Positions 1-7,278 of a DNA stretch of 27,845 bases are shown one piece after another (the first letter of the stretch is position 1; each line of letters starts with the position of its first letter). Made by a program: the position numbers and the translations under genes. The notes under the pieces are model-generated. The model worked only from the letters and a program-made list of their open reading frames with translations, was not told the DNA's origin and did no database searches. Source of the DNA: a bacterium (lineage in GTDB: Bacteria > Planctomycetota > J058 > JAJDCP01); NCBI GenBank assembly GCA_030428695.1, contig JAUIEM010000084.1, positions 1 to 27,845 of the forward strand, given 5' to 3'.

Positions 1-73
1 GACCTTGCTATTGGCTCAGGTATGCGTCATTCGCCAAGCACCACAATTCCTGCCGCATCCGCATCCTCCGTGC

Positions 74-102
74 TCGACTTATTCTTTTCCGGCCCCTATC
101 CT
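74..102 (+). promoter_or_regulatory. Possible promoter of the TerB-like/SUI1 operon
   Basis: TCGACT (74-79) and TATCCT (97-102) are separated by 17 bp, each matching 4 of 6 consensus bases. A 6-bp hairpin, CCTGGG (100-105) and CCCAGG (112-117), lies just downstream and covers part of the AGGA ribosome-binding site at 115-118. If transcription starts near 109 the hairpin is only partly transcribed, so hairpin and promoter may not both matter. The rest of 1-127 shows nothing recognisable. Confidence 0.25.
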
Positions 103-127
103 GGGGGAAAACCCAGGAAATCCGAGC

Positions 128-529
128 ATGGACGTGACCGCCCGCTTCCGCTTGATCTGCGCCGCGGCCCTGACCGACGGCGAGCTGCACCCTGCCGAGC
201 TGCGCGTCCTGCGCGGCCTCGCGACCGATTGGGGACTGACCGCCGAGGACGCCGGCGCCATCCTGCGCGACGTCGCCCAGGGCGGCGACGTCCCCGTCCA
301 TCCGCCCGAAGCCGCCGAGGAGCGGATCGCGCTGTTCCGCGCGATCGTCGATGTCGTCGTCGCCGACCGCCAGCTCAAGGTGACCGAGTTCGAGCTCCTG
401 CGCCGCGTTTCCGGCGCCTTCGGCCTGCCCCGCCAGGGGGTGAACCTGCTGCTCAAGGAGGCGGTCGCCGACCAGGCCGCGTCAGACCAGGCGGCCGCGG
501 GAGAGACGCCGGCCGACGCGGACGCCTGA
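128..529 (+). CDS. TerB-like (tellurite-resistance TerB family) small cytoplasmic protein
   Basis: This encodes 133 residues with no signal peptide or membrane segment. The ATG at 128 follows AGGA (115-118) at good spacing; the frame is open upstream but that part does not look coding. The protein is almost all helical and has two similar halves, each with an acidic helix-turn-helix: an 'ALTDGELHPAELRVL' stretch near residue 14 and a 'VADRQLKVTEFELL' stretch near residue 77. This matches the all-alpha TerB/DjlA-N fold, whose acidic residues are thought to bind metal in known members. The C-terminal tail is Ala/Asp-rich and probably disordered. It is followed after 2 bp by the SUI1-family gene, so the two are co-transcribed. 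The exact role is unknown, and nothing nearby points to tellurite. Confidence 0.6.
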   Translation: MDVTARFRLICAAALTDGELHPAELRVLRGLATDWGLTAEDAGAILRDVAQGGDVPVHPPEAAEERIALFRAIVDVVVADRQLKVTEFELLRRVSGAFGLPRQGVNLLLKEAVADQAASDQAAAGETPADADA

Positions 530-531
530 GC

Positions 532-918
532 GTGGGCAGGAAGAAGAAGCCCCCGCCACGCGAGGACGCGCCCGCGCCGCGCCTGGCCGACCTGTTGCGC
601 GCCTCGGGTCTGGACGTCCCCGAGGTCGCGCCGACTCCCCCGCCACCAGCCGCGACGCCGGTCGAGCGCTCGCTGGCGGAGCTGCTCGCCGCGGCGGGGA
701 AGCCCGTCCTGCGCAAGGAGCGCAAGGGCCGCAAGGGCAAGACCGTCACCCTGGTCAGCGGTCTCGGCCTCGAAGGCGACGACCTGCAGCGGGTCGGCCG
801 CGCCCTCGGCAAGGCCCTCGGCTGCGGGGCGAGCGTGCAGGGGCCGGACATCGTGCTCCAGGGCAACCAGCGCGAACGGGCCGGGGCCTGGCTCGAGGCT
901 CAGCGCACCGCGACGTAG
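532..918 (+). CDS. eIF1/SUI1-family (YciH-like) protein
   Basis: This encodes 128 residues from a GTG at 532, two bases after the stop of the preceding gene, suggesting translational coupling. Residues 1-65 are Lys/Pro/Ala-rich and probably disordered. The C-terminal half is a SUI1 domain: a basic RKGRKGKTVTLVSGL segment, then a helix, a GCGASV turn, and a final strand-helix ending in an ILQGNQRERAGAWL-like motif. That order is the hallmark of eIF1 and its bacterial homologue YciH. Bacterial members are thought to bind the small ribosomal subunit and affect start-site selection, but their role is not settled. The last 19 bp overlap the convergent beta-propeller gene. Confidence 0.82.
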   Translation: MGRKKKPPPREDAPAPRLADLLRASGLDVPEVAPTPPPPAATPVERSLAELLAAAGKPVLRKERKGRKGKTVTLVSGLGLEGDDLQRVGRALGKALGCGASVQGPDIVLQGNQRERAGAWLEAQRTAT

Positions 919-1766
919 ACCCTGCCGTCCTTGACCGTCGGCCGGGCCTGGCCGAACGCTCCACAGTCGTGCTGCCAGAGCAGGGTGCCGCGCTCGGGAT
1001 CGAGGGCGAAGAGGTCCTCGTAGCAGGCGACCAGCAGCTTCCCGTCGACGCTGCCGAAGGTCGTCCAGGGGCTGTCGTAGCGGCGGATCTCCTGGGCCGG
1101 CAACGCGGTGTGCCAGAGCAGGGCGCCGTCGGCGAGGCGCAGGGCGAAGATCGACTGCCGCACCGAGACCAGCGCGCGCTCGCCGTCGACCGCGATGGTG
1201 GTGTAGTCCGCCGGGTCCAGGTCGATGTGGGCGTCGGCGCGGAAGGTCCAGCGCAGGGCGCCGGCGCGGTGGTCCCAGGCGTACACGACGCCGCCGCCGG
1301 TGTCCTGGTAGGAGACGCCGCCGGCGAAGGTGTACAGGGCGAGCTCGTCGGCGATGCAGAGGCCGTAGGGGAAGTCGTCCAGGCGCTGCAGCACGCGCTC
1401 GCGGCCGTCCTCCCGGACGACGAGGTGGCGGGTGTTGCCGCGGCTGTAGACGAACTCCCGCCCGCCGCCGGTCAGGTTGCCGGTCAGGGAGCGGAGGGGT
1501 CCGGTCTCTTGGCCGGTGGTGGGCGCCTCGACGGGGCTGCCATCGCGGGGATCGAGGGCATAGCGCCCGTCATCGCCTGCCTCGACCAGCAGCGCGCCTC
1601 CGCGCAGAGTGAGCGCCGGGCGGCCGAGCCGGCCGGGGGCGACATCGAAGACGAGCTCGCCGGTCTCGAGGTCGAGGCAGGCGACGCGGTAGTCGAACAT
1701 CGGGGCGTAGCTGTCCGCCACGAGGGGCAGACCGACGAAGAGGAAGAGGACGGGCAGGGTGCGCAT
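900..1766 (-). CDS. Secreted PQQ-like beta-propeller repeat protein
   Basis: This encodes 288 residues. The ATG at 1766 is chosen because AAGGAG lies just upstream on the - strand and the first 19 residues form a signal peptide (MRTLPVLFLFVGLPLVADS). At least four PQQ/PQQ_2-type blades are visible, each with a 'D-x-x-x-G-x-L-x-W' core: LDLETGELVFD near residue 30, WDHRAGALRW near 170, LRLADGALLW near 213 and LDPERGTLLW near 258. Such propellers are usually periplasmic scaffolds (BamB-like) or, in PQQ enzymes, catalytic. No PQQ-ligand or haem motif is seen, so a structural or binding role is more likely. The stop codon lies inside the 3' end of the SUI1-family gene on the other strand. Confidence 0.75.
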   Translation of the reverse strand: MRTLPVLFLFVGLPLVADSYAPMFDYRVACLDLETGELVFDVAPGRLGRPALTLRGGALLVEAGDDGRYALDPRDGSPVEAPTTGQETGPLRSLTGNLTGGGREFVYSRGNTRHLVVREDGRERVLQRLDDFPYGLCIADELALYTFAGGVSYQDTGGGVVYAWDHRAGALRWTFRADAHIDLDPADYTTIAVDGERALVSVRQSIFALRLADGALLWHTALPAQEIRRYDSPWTTFGSVDGKLLVACYEDLFALDPERGTLLWQHDCGAFGQARPTVKDGRVYVAVR

Positions 1767-2089
1767 CGCGGCTCCTTCGGTGCGGATGATACCGGTAGGA
1801 CACCGCGCTGGCCGAGGTGTTCGAATGTTTCGCACAGGCGTGTAACGCAATCCCGCCGACCCTCGCTCCGAGGCACGAGGAGTGAGGGTCAAGGGCTGCA
1901 GGCTACACAAGAGGAGTTGGGTGGCAGCCCTGTTTGCGACACCACCGCAGGGCTGCACGCGACACGGTGGTCCCCCACCGGGGGGCCTCAACAAGCCAAC
2001 AACACCTCGTTCCCCCGGGGACCGGTGTGCGTCACATTCGTCACGTTGGTAGTCCGGACGCAAGACCTCCGATCGGGTGTTCCGACTCC
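1767..2089. other. 323-bp gene-free stretch with clustered inverted repeats
   Basis: No convincing coding signal in any frame. Four potential hairpins lie within about 165 bp. They are: 1860-1869 with 1879-1888 (10-bp stem with one G-T pair); 1924-1932 with 1948-1956 (perfect 9-bp stem GCAGCCCTG/CAGGGCTGC); 1965-1970 with 1975-1980 (CGGTGG/CCACCG, tetraloop); and 2011-2015 with 2017-2021 (TCCCC/GGGGA). None is followed by a T-run, so these are not simple intrinsic terminators. The left edge holds the ribosome-binding site of the propeller gene and a TATCAT box on the - strand (near 1787-1792). Confidence 0.5.
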
Positions 2090-2518
2090 CTACTCGTCTT
2101 CGTCGGACCAGTCCGCGAGCTCCCCCTCGAAGAGGAGCTCATCGTCCTCTTCGATGCGCAGCCGCGCCTGCGCTTCGAAGCGTCCGTCCCGCCGGACGTC
2201 CCGCACGAGCACGGTGTAGGTCAGCTCGCAGCCGACCTCGTCGTGACACACCGGGTGGACCAGGGGGTCGACGTCCTCGGGATGCGCCATGCCCAGCTCC
2301 GCTTCCTGGGCGGCGGCCCAGCGCATCGCCTCGACGATGAACAGCGTCGCCATGCCCTCGGGACAGTCCTCCGCGTCGCCGCCGAAGCGGCGCAACGCCC
2401 GGCGCAGGAGCGGAACGACGGTGTCCGGTGTGCCGTTGAAGCGCTGGACGACGTAGGCCCCCTGGTCGGGGCCGAGGTTGGATGCTGAGCAGAAACGGAG
2501 CAATGCGCGGGTCGCCAT
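2090..2518 (-). CDS. Hypothetical protein, 142 residues
   Basis: Not recognised with confidence. The ATG at 2518 is chosen over upstream codons because GAGG lies 7 bases before it. It is a soluble, acidic protein with no signal peptide. The N-terminus (MATRALLRFCSAS, then a YVVQRFNGTPDTVVPLL stretch) faintly recalls small phage and bacterial proteins beginning 'M-x-T-R-A/S' with an 'R-x-F/W-D/N-G-x-P' motif, but this is weak. The C-terminal third alternates charged and hydrophobic residues as in beta strands and ends in a very acidic tail (SDEDE). It is transcribed away from the pyruvate-kinase-like gene and appears monocistronic. Confidence 0.55.
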   Translation of the reverse strand: MATRALLRFCSASNLGPDQGAYVVQRFNGTPDTVVPLLRRALRRFGGDAEDCPEGMATLFIVEAMRWAAAQEAELGMAHPEDVDPLVHPVCHDEVGCELTYTVLVRDVRRDGRFEAQARLRIEEDDELLFEGELADWSDEDE

Positions 2519-2547
2519 CGGGTGTCCTCGTCGGAGTCGTAGGGAGC

Positions 2548-2556
2548 ATTCTGCCA
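2548..2556 (-). promoter_or_regulatory. Possible extended -10 promoter of the 142-residue hypothetical gene
   Basis: On the - strand the sequence reads TGG-CAGAAT, an extended -10 shape (TGn plus hexamer) about 30 bases before the start codon. It resembles the TGGTAGAAT cores upstream of the FkbM and dual-kinase genes. No clear -35 box is present. Confidence 0.25.
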
Positions 2557-2588
2557 CGGATCATCCCCTGCACGCGAGCACAACGTTG

Positions 2589-2617
2589 CGGACAGGACGC
2601 GGCCGCTCTGTTAGACT
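2589..2617 (+). promoter_or_regulatory. Possible promoter of the pyruvate-kinase-like gene
   Basis: CGGACA (2589-2594, 4 of 6 matches to TTGACA) and TAGACT (2612-2617, 4 of 6 to TATAAT) are 17 bp apart. The predicted start near 2624 would leave a leader of about 65 bases. The same TAGACT box is seen upstream of the MarR gene. Confidence 0.4.
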
Positions 2618-2689
2618 GATCAGCTCACGTTTGCATCACGGTGTCGTGCATCCGTCGCGGCATCTCCCGCGCCCCAGGAGCCAGGGAGC

Positions 2690-4141
2690 ATGAAGCACTA
2701 CAGCCTCGACCTGAGTCGTGTGGTCCTCAAGCTGCGGCGGACCAAGATCATCGCAAGCCTCGGCCCCGCCAGCCTCGACGTCGAGACCATCCAGCGGTTG
2801 ATCGCGGCGGGCGCAGAGCTCTTCCAGCTCGACTGTGGCCACCCCGAGCTCGACCACGAGCGACTGAGCGCGGTCGTCGAGGCCGTCCGTCAGCTGTCCG
2901 CCGATGCCGGGCGGGTGGTCGGCATCATCGCCGAGCTGGCCGGCAAAGGCCTCCGCCTCGGACGGCTCGACGCGCCGCGTACGCTCGAAGCCGGCGCCGA
3001 GCTCGCGTTGGGCGCGGAGGCGGGCGAAGACCGCCTGCCCTGCCTGGGCCCGGTCCCTTTCGCCGCTCTGCAGGCCGGCGACGAGGTGTTGATCGACTAC
3101 GGCAAGATGCGGCTGGAGGTCATCGCCAGCGAGCCGCAGGCGGTGCGCTGCAGGGTCCGCTGCGGCGGCGCGCTCCGCAGCTTCCAGCGCCTGCATCTGC
3201 CGTCGGTGTCCGCTCCCGCGGGCCTGAGCGACAGAGACCGCGAGGACGCCACGGTCTGCGCCGCGGCGGGGGTCGACTGGCTCGCGGTCCCGGACATCCG
3301 GGAGGCGCGTGACCTCGTCGCCGTGCGCCTCGCGCTCGGGGAGAACGGCAGCATGCCGCTGCTCGCGAAGATCGGCACGCTCGACGCCCTGGAGGGCATC
3401 GGCCCGATCATGGAGGCCGCCGACGGGCTCCTGATCTCGCGCGGTGAGCTCGCGACCGAGATCGCGCGGGAAGAGCTGCCGATCGTGCAGCAGGAGCTGA
3501 TCCGCGCGGCCCTGCAGGCGCGGCTCCCGGTCGTGGTCGGCACGCAGATCTTCGACTCGATGGTCACCGCCTCCGAGCCGACGCGGGCCGAGGTCGGCGA
3601 CGTGTCCTCGGCCACGCTGGCGGGGGTGGACGCGGTCCTCCTGTCGGATGAGACCGCCGAGGGGGTCGACCCGGTCGCGGCGGTCGAGGCGCTCGACAAG
3701 AGCCTGCGGCTGGTCGAAGGGTACCAGTGGAAGCACGGCCAGTTCGGCCAGCTCTGCGACGGCCCCGGGCTCTCCGACCCGCGCCAGAACCTCGGGCTGG
3801 CGCTGTCCCGCGCGGCCTCGCAGCTGTCCCGCGACCTGCAGGCGCGGGCGATCGTCATCCCGACGGCGAGCGGTGGCATGGCGCGGATCGTGTCCGCGTC
3901 GCGGCCCGCCGCGCCGGTGGTCGCCGCGCACACCTCCCACCAGGAGTGCCGGCGGATGGCCCTGTACTGGGGGCTGATCCCACAGCGCGTCAACGAAGAG
4001 GACATGGCCGAGCCAGCGGGCCTGGCGCGGCATCTGGTCAAGAGCCTCGGCCTGGCCAGGGCGGGCCAGCTGTTCCTGCTGGCCTGGGATCTCAGCGGCG
4101 AGGACGGACTCGCCGCGACCGTCACGGCGATCAGCGTGTAG
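2690..4141 (+). CDS. Divergent pyruvate kinase-like protein, probably altered or inactive as a kinase
   Basis: This encodes 483 residues, the normal length for pyruvate kinase (phosphoenolpyruvate + ADP to pyruvate + ATP). The ATG follows AGGAG at 9 bases. Family landmarks in order are TKIIASLGPAS (18-28), a B-domain (about 90-175), LSDRDREDA (179-187), LLAKIGTLDALEGI (224-237), SRGELA (250-255), VVVGTQIFDSM (281-291), PTRAEVGDV (297-305) and LLSDETAEG (317-325), then a C-domain. Several active-site residues differ. The usual R-L-N-F-S-H reads Q46-L-D48-C-G50-H, losing the Arg and the Asn/Ser potassium ligands. The usual D-T-K-G-P reads E82-L83-A-G-K. The metal-binding Glu of KIE is Gly229, and RGD is RGE253. 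The catalytic Lys (K227) and Thr (T285) remain. Expect a pseudoenzyme or changed specificity. Confidence 0.8.
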   Translation: MKHYSLDLSRVVLKLRRTKIIASLGPASLDVETIQRLIAAGAELFQLDCGHPELDHERLSAVVEAVRQLSADAGRVVGIIAELAGKGLRLGRLDAPRTLEAGAELALGAEAGEDRLPCLGPVPFAALQAGDEVLIDYGKMRLEVIASEPQAVRCRVRCGGALRSFQRLHLPSVSAPAGLSDRDREDATVCAAAGVDWLAVPDIREARDLVAVRLALGENGSMPLLAKIGTLDALEGIGPIMEAADGLLISRGELATEIAREELPIVQQELIRAALQARLPVVVGTQIFDSMVTASEPTRAEVGDVSSATLAGVDAVLLSDETAEGVDPVAAVEALDKSLRLVEGYQWKHGQFGQLCDGPGLSDPRQNLGLALSRAASQLSRDLQARAIVIPTASGGMARIVSASRPAAPVVAAHTSHQECRRMALYWGLIPQRVNEEDMAEPAGLARHLVKSLGLARAGQLFLLAWDLSGEDGLAATVTAISV

Positions 4142-4163
4142 GCAACCAGCGGAGGAGCGGGCG

Positions 4164-4580
4164 ATGAAGTGGCAGCACACCGTGATCGCAGGTCCCTATC
4201 GGATCCATGAGGGGCGCCTGCTCGTCGAGTCCCGGGGCACCTGGTGCAACCTGCAGGAGGTGCTCGACTACTTCGGCAGCATGGAGTGGGAGCTGGTCTC
4301 CCTCGACATGATGGAGGCGGCCCAAGACTTCTCCGCCGTCTTCAAGCGCCCGACCCAGGCTCCCTCCGGGCCGGGTCTACGGCCCGATCCGGGCTCCGGG
4401 ACCTTCGCGACCACCGGCACCTACGGCCGCCCTGCTCCGCCGCAGCAGGCTGCCGCCCAGGCCCAGCAGCCGCAGCCCCCGCAAGCCCAGCAGAGCTTCG
4501 ATCCGAACCGCTCCGGGGGCTTCCGCCGCCGCTCGATCACCGAGCTGAACTCGCTGCTGCGCGGGGCCGGCCGGCGCTAG
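4164..4580 (+). CDS. Small DUF4177-like protein
   Basis: This encodes 138 residues and starts 22 bp after the pyruvate-kinase-like gene behind a GGAGGAG site, so it is probably in that operon. Residues 1-62 match the shape of DUF4177: a Trp/aromatic start, a helix (LQEVLDYFG), then the W-E-L-V-S strand (33-37) and a closing FKRP (60-63). Residues 64-120 are Pro/Gln/Ala-rich low complexity, and the C-terminus is a basic RRRSITELNSLLRGAGRR helix. No enzymatic motif is visible. DUF4177 proteins have no established function. There is no signal peptide, so it is presumably cytoplasmic. Confidence 0.6.
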   Translation: MKWQHTVIAGPYRIHEGRLLVESRGTWCNLQEVLDYFGSMEWELVSLDMMEAAQDFSAVFKRPTQAPSGPGLRPDPGSGTFATTGTYGRPAPPQQAAAQAQQPQPPQAQQSFDPNRSGGFRRRSITELNSLLRGAGRR

Positions 4581-4619
4581 CCAGGGTAGAGGCTCGGGGG
4601 TGAACCCGCACCTACCTCA

Positions 4620-4646
4620 GGCGGGGATTCCGATCCCGATTCCGCC
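4620..4646. terminator. Possible bidirectional hairpin between convergent genes
   Basis: A GGGAT (4624-4628)/ATCCC (4633-4637) stem with a TCCG loop is extended by GGCG (4620-4623) and CGCC (4643-4646) around a one-sided bulge. It lies exactly between the ends of the DUF4177-like gene and the cytochrome operon. No T-run follows on either strand, so intrinsic termination is uncertain. Confidence 0.25.
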
Positions 4647-4653
4647 AGCCCCC

Positions 4654-7278
4654 TCACTCCGGCCACTTGCCCAGGCTGTGCAGGTCGGTCAGGTCGATGC
4701 GGGCCAGGGCGTCGTGGGGACAGGCCCGCACGCAGGCGGGGCCGCCCGGCTGGTCGTAGCACAGGTCGCACTTGGTCGCCCGCTGGTGGACGTGGTCGCC
4801 GTCCCGCAACAGCTCCCCCTGCTGGTTGCGGATCTCGACCATGCGGATGTTGTGGTACGGGCAGTTGTGGGCGCAGGTCGAGCAGCCGATGCAGGTCGGG
4901 TCGTCGATCACCACCTCGCCGCTGACGCTGCGGTGGATCGCGCCGGTCGGGCAGCCGATCATGCAGACCGGATCGGCGCAGTGCATGCAGGCGTTGGCGA
5001 TCATCAGGTTGCCGTAGGTCGGCCCGTGGCGCAGGAAGCGCGGATTGTTGAAGTGGGCCGAGGCGCAGGCACGCACGCAGTCGTCGCAGCGCGTACAGCG
5101 GTCGAGGTCGAGGACCATCGCGGCGGTGCCGTTGTACAGCCGGCGCTCGGTCAGGAACTCGAGCAGCCCCTCGTCGCCGCGCACGGCGGAGGCCGCGGGC
5201 GGCGGCGGCGCGGCGAGGGCGCGCAGCTCCTGCTCGCTGTAGGCCGGCAGCACGAAGCGCTCGAGGGTCGGCGTCGGCAGGAACAGGGCGTCGACGTAGC
5301 CGAGGGCGTGCAGGCTGCGGCGGAAGGCGACGGGCTCGCGCTCCTTCGCCTGCAGCTCCTGACGGAACAGCCAGTTGCTCGCGATCTCCGCGACCCCGAA
5401 GCTGTCGCCCCGGTGCAGGTACTGCAGGGTACGCTGGCTGCGGTGGGTGCGTTCGCTCAGGCGCGCGAAGCCCGTCCGCATCAGCACGACCCCATTCGGG
5501 TAGCTGCCCTCCGAGGCGATGACCGGCTCGGGGGCGGACTCCGCGAGGGTCCAGGCGAACTCGCCGAAGCTGTTGAACTCCGTGTCGCGCGCGATGCGCT
5601 CGAGCAGCAGCGTGCGGAAGAGCTCGCGGGCGAGGGTCTCGGGCGGTCCGTCGCCGGTCGCGAGCGCGACCTCACGCACGCCCTGCGCGCCCTCTTCGAG
5701 GTCGAGGGGCAGGCGCCAGCGCCAGACCTGGAACTCGCCGCGCGGCTCGGTGAAGACGATCACGCTCCAGGACGAGCCCTTCTGGGACAGGTTCTTGTGC
5801 ACGCCCTCCCGCTCGGAGGCGTCGGGCAGGCCGTCCTTGCCCTTGCAGGTGTAGGCGCGGATCTCGACGCCCGCCGTGCCCTCGAGCCGCGCGATCGACT
5901 CGACCTCGTAGGTCTGCTCCGCCTCGAGCCGGGCCTCGAGCTCGGCCAGGGAGGACGGCGTCAGCTCGAAGATCAGCGCGGTGTCGCCCATGCGGACGGT
6001 CTGGCCGGGTTGCAGCGGCATCCAGGCCCGGATGTGGTGGCCGTCGACCCGCGTGCCGTACTGGGAGCGGTTGCCGAGGTACCAGATCTGCTTGTCGTCG
6101 TCGTAGCGCAGGACGGCGTGCTTCCGCGACATCTTCTTGTCGGCGAGGATGCGCAGGTCCGCCCCCTCCCGGCGGCCGACGACGACCTCGCGGCGCCGGG
6201 TGTAGAGGACGAGCACGTCGTCCGCCTGCGGTCCGGTCAGGACGCGCAGCTGGAAGACGACCGGCAGCACCACCGAGCTGCCCTGCATCGACTCCCCGAG
6301 CAGCGACTCCCAGCCGAGATCCTCGACGAACAGCTCCCACAGCTGCTCTTTGCGCACCCGCTCCGCGATCGAGGGGGTCAGGCCGACCCGCTGCAGGAAG
6401 GGCGTCGCGAGCAGATGCGAGCGCAGGCTGTTGCGACGGTAGATCAGGTAGACGTGCTCCTTGAACTCCGGGAGCTGCCGGATCAGCTTGTGCAGGCCCT
6501 GCCAGCGGATCTCGAGCAGCTCGGTGCCGTCGCCCTCGCTCTCCGCGAAGACCGTCGCCGAGCGCGGCATGCGGGACACCGCCGCGATCTCGCCGAAGAG
6601 CTCGCCGGGACCGAGCTGCACGGTGCGGTTGTGCTCGATCACGCGCGGCACGTCGGTGACGAAGATCGGCATGTGCTCGATGTCACGGCCGCCCTGCAGG
6701 TACTCCTGGCGCAGCACCGAGAGGTCGCGGTGCTCGCGGCCGGGGCTGCGCCACCAGCGTTTGAAGGCCTGCCACCAGCCGACCTTGCGCACTTCCTTCG
6801 AGACCCCGGGCGGGTGGGTCGGGACGCCCGTCGAGTCCGGCAGCTCGAGCACGACCTGCACCGAGCCGCTCAGCACGAAGAAGGCCGAGTTCCCGTAGTC
6901 CCCCTGGCGCAGGATCAGCTCGCCGCGCTCGAAGCGGCGGCGCCGGGTGTGGTGCAGCAGCACCTCCTTGAGCATCCCGCCCTTGGGCCCGAGCACCAGG
7001 GAGCTCCAGGGCGCGAGGCGCAGGATCTTCTCGAGGTACTCCTCGCTCGCCGCCCGCTCCTGGGCGAGCCGCTTCTCGAGCTCGCTGAGGCGCTCGTTCT
7101 CCGGGGTGACGGTGACCTCTTCGGTCTCCGCCTCCGCGAGCTCGCGCAGGGAGACCAGGCGGCGCGACTCGCGCGCCTCGCGCCGCACGGCGATCTCCTG
7201 CTCGAGGGCGACGAGCCGCCGGGTGTTGGGGTTGAAGGGCCGGTCTTTCGCGCGGGGGCGGCGGACTTCGTCAGTCAT
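4654..7278 (-). CDS. Cyclic-nucleotide-binding / FHA / 4x[4Fe-4S] ferredoxin fusion protein
   Basis: This encodes 874 residues, predicted cytoplasmic. The ATG at 7278 forms ATGACTGA with the stop of the preceding decahaem gene, an 8-bp coupling overlap. Domains in order: a charged helical region (about 15-90); a cNMP-binding domain (about 105-265) with an intact phosphate-binding motif FGEIA...PRSAT, interrupted by a Trp/Arg-rich insertion; an FHA domain (about 340-435) with VVVGRREG, SRKH and a YGTRVDG turn; a second, degenerate CNB-like region (about 570-690) lacking the Arg; and a C-terminal polyferredoxin (728-853). The last has 16 Cys in four groups (CTRCDDCVRAC, CMHCADPVCMIGC, CIGCSTCAHNC, CDLC...CVRAC), the pattern of NrfC/DmsB-type subunits that wire four [4Fe-4S] clusters. 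It is the last gene of the cytochrome operon. Regulation of electron transfer by a cyclic nucleotide and a phosphothreonine partner is inference. Confidence 0.88.
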   Translation of the reverse strand: MTDEVRRPRAKDRPFNPNTRRLVALEQEIAVRREARESRRLVSLRELAEAETEEVTVTPENERLSELEKRLAQERAASEEYLEKILRLAPWSSLVLGPKGGMLKEVLLHHTRRRRFERGELILRQGDYGNSAFFVLSGSVQVVLELPDSTGVPTHPPGVSKEVRKVGWWQAFKRWWRSPGREHRDLSVLRQEYLQGGRDIEHMPIFVTDVPRVIEHNRTVQLGPGELFGEIAAVSRMPRSATVFAESEGDGTELLEIRWQGLHKLIRQLPEFKEHVYLIYRRNSLRSHLLATPFLQRVGLTPSIAERVRKEQLWELFVEDLGWESLLGESMQGSSVVLPVVFQLRVLTGPQADDVLVLYTRRREVVVGRREGADLRILADKKMSRKHAVLRYDDDKQIWYLGNRSQYGTRVDGHHIRAWMPLQPGQTVRMGDTALIFELTPSSLAELEARLEAEQTYEVESIARLEGTAGVEIRAYTCKGKDGLPDASEREGVHKNLSQKGSSWSVIVFTEPRGEFQVWRWRLPLDLEEGAQGVREVALATGDGPPETLARELFRTLLLERIARDTEFNSFGEFAWTLAESAPEPVIASEGSYPNGVVLMRTGFARLSERTHRSQRTLQYLHRGDSFGVAEIASNWLFRQELQAKEREPVAFRRSLHALGYVDALFLPTPTLERFVLPAYSEQELRALAAPPPPAASAVRGDEGLLEFLTERRLYNGTAAMVLDLDRCTRCDDCVRACASAHFNNPRFLRHGPTYGNLMIANACMHCADPVCMIGCPTGAIHRSVSGEVVIDDPTCIGCSTCAHNCPYHNIRMVEIRNQQGELLRDGDHVHQRATKCDLCYDQPGGPACVRACPHDALARIDLTDLHSLGKWPE

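Noticed and set aside
1801..1960. tRNA-like fold, because of a TTCGAA stretch and several stems.
   Set aside because: No acceptor/anticodon arrangement or 3' CCA-type stem can be drawn, and the TTCGAA is not in a T-arm context.
4620..4646. Strong intrinsic terminator at the operon end.
   Set aside because: The stem is imperfect and no T-run follows on either strand, so it is listed only as a weak possibility.
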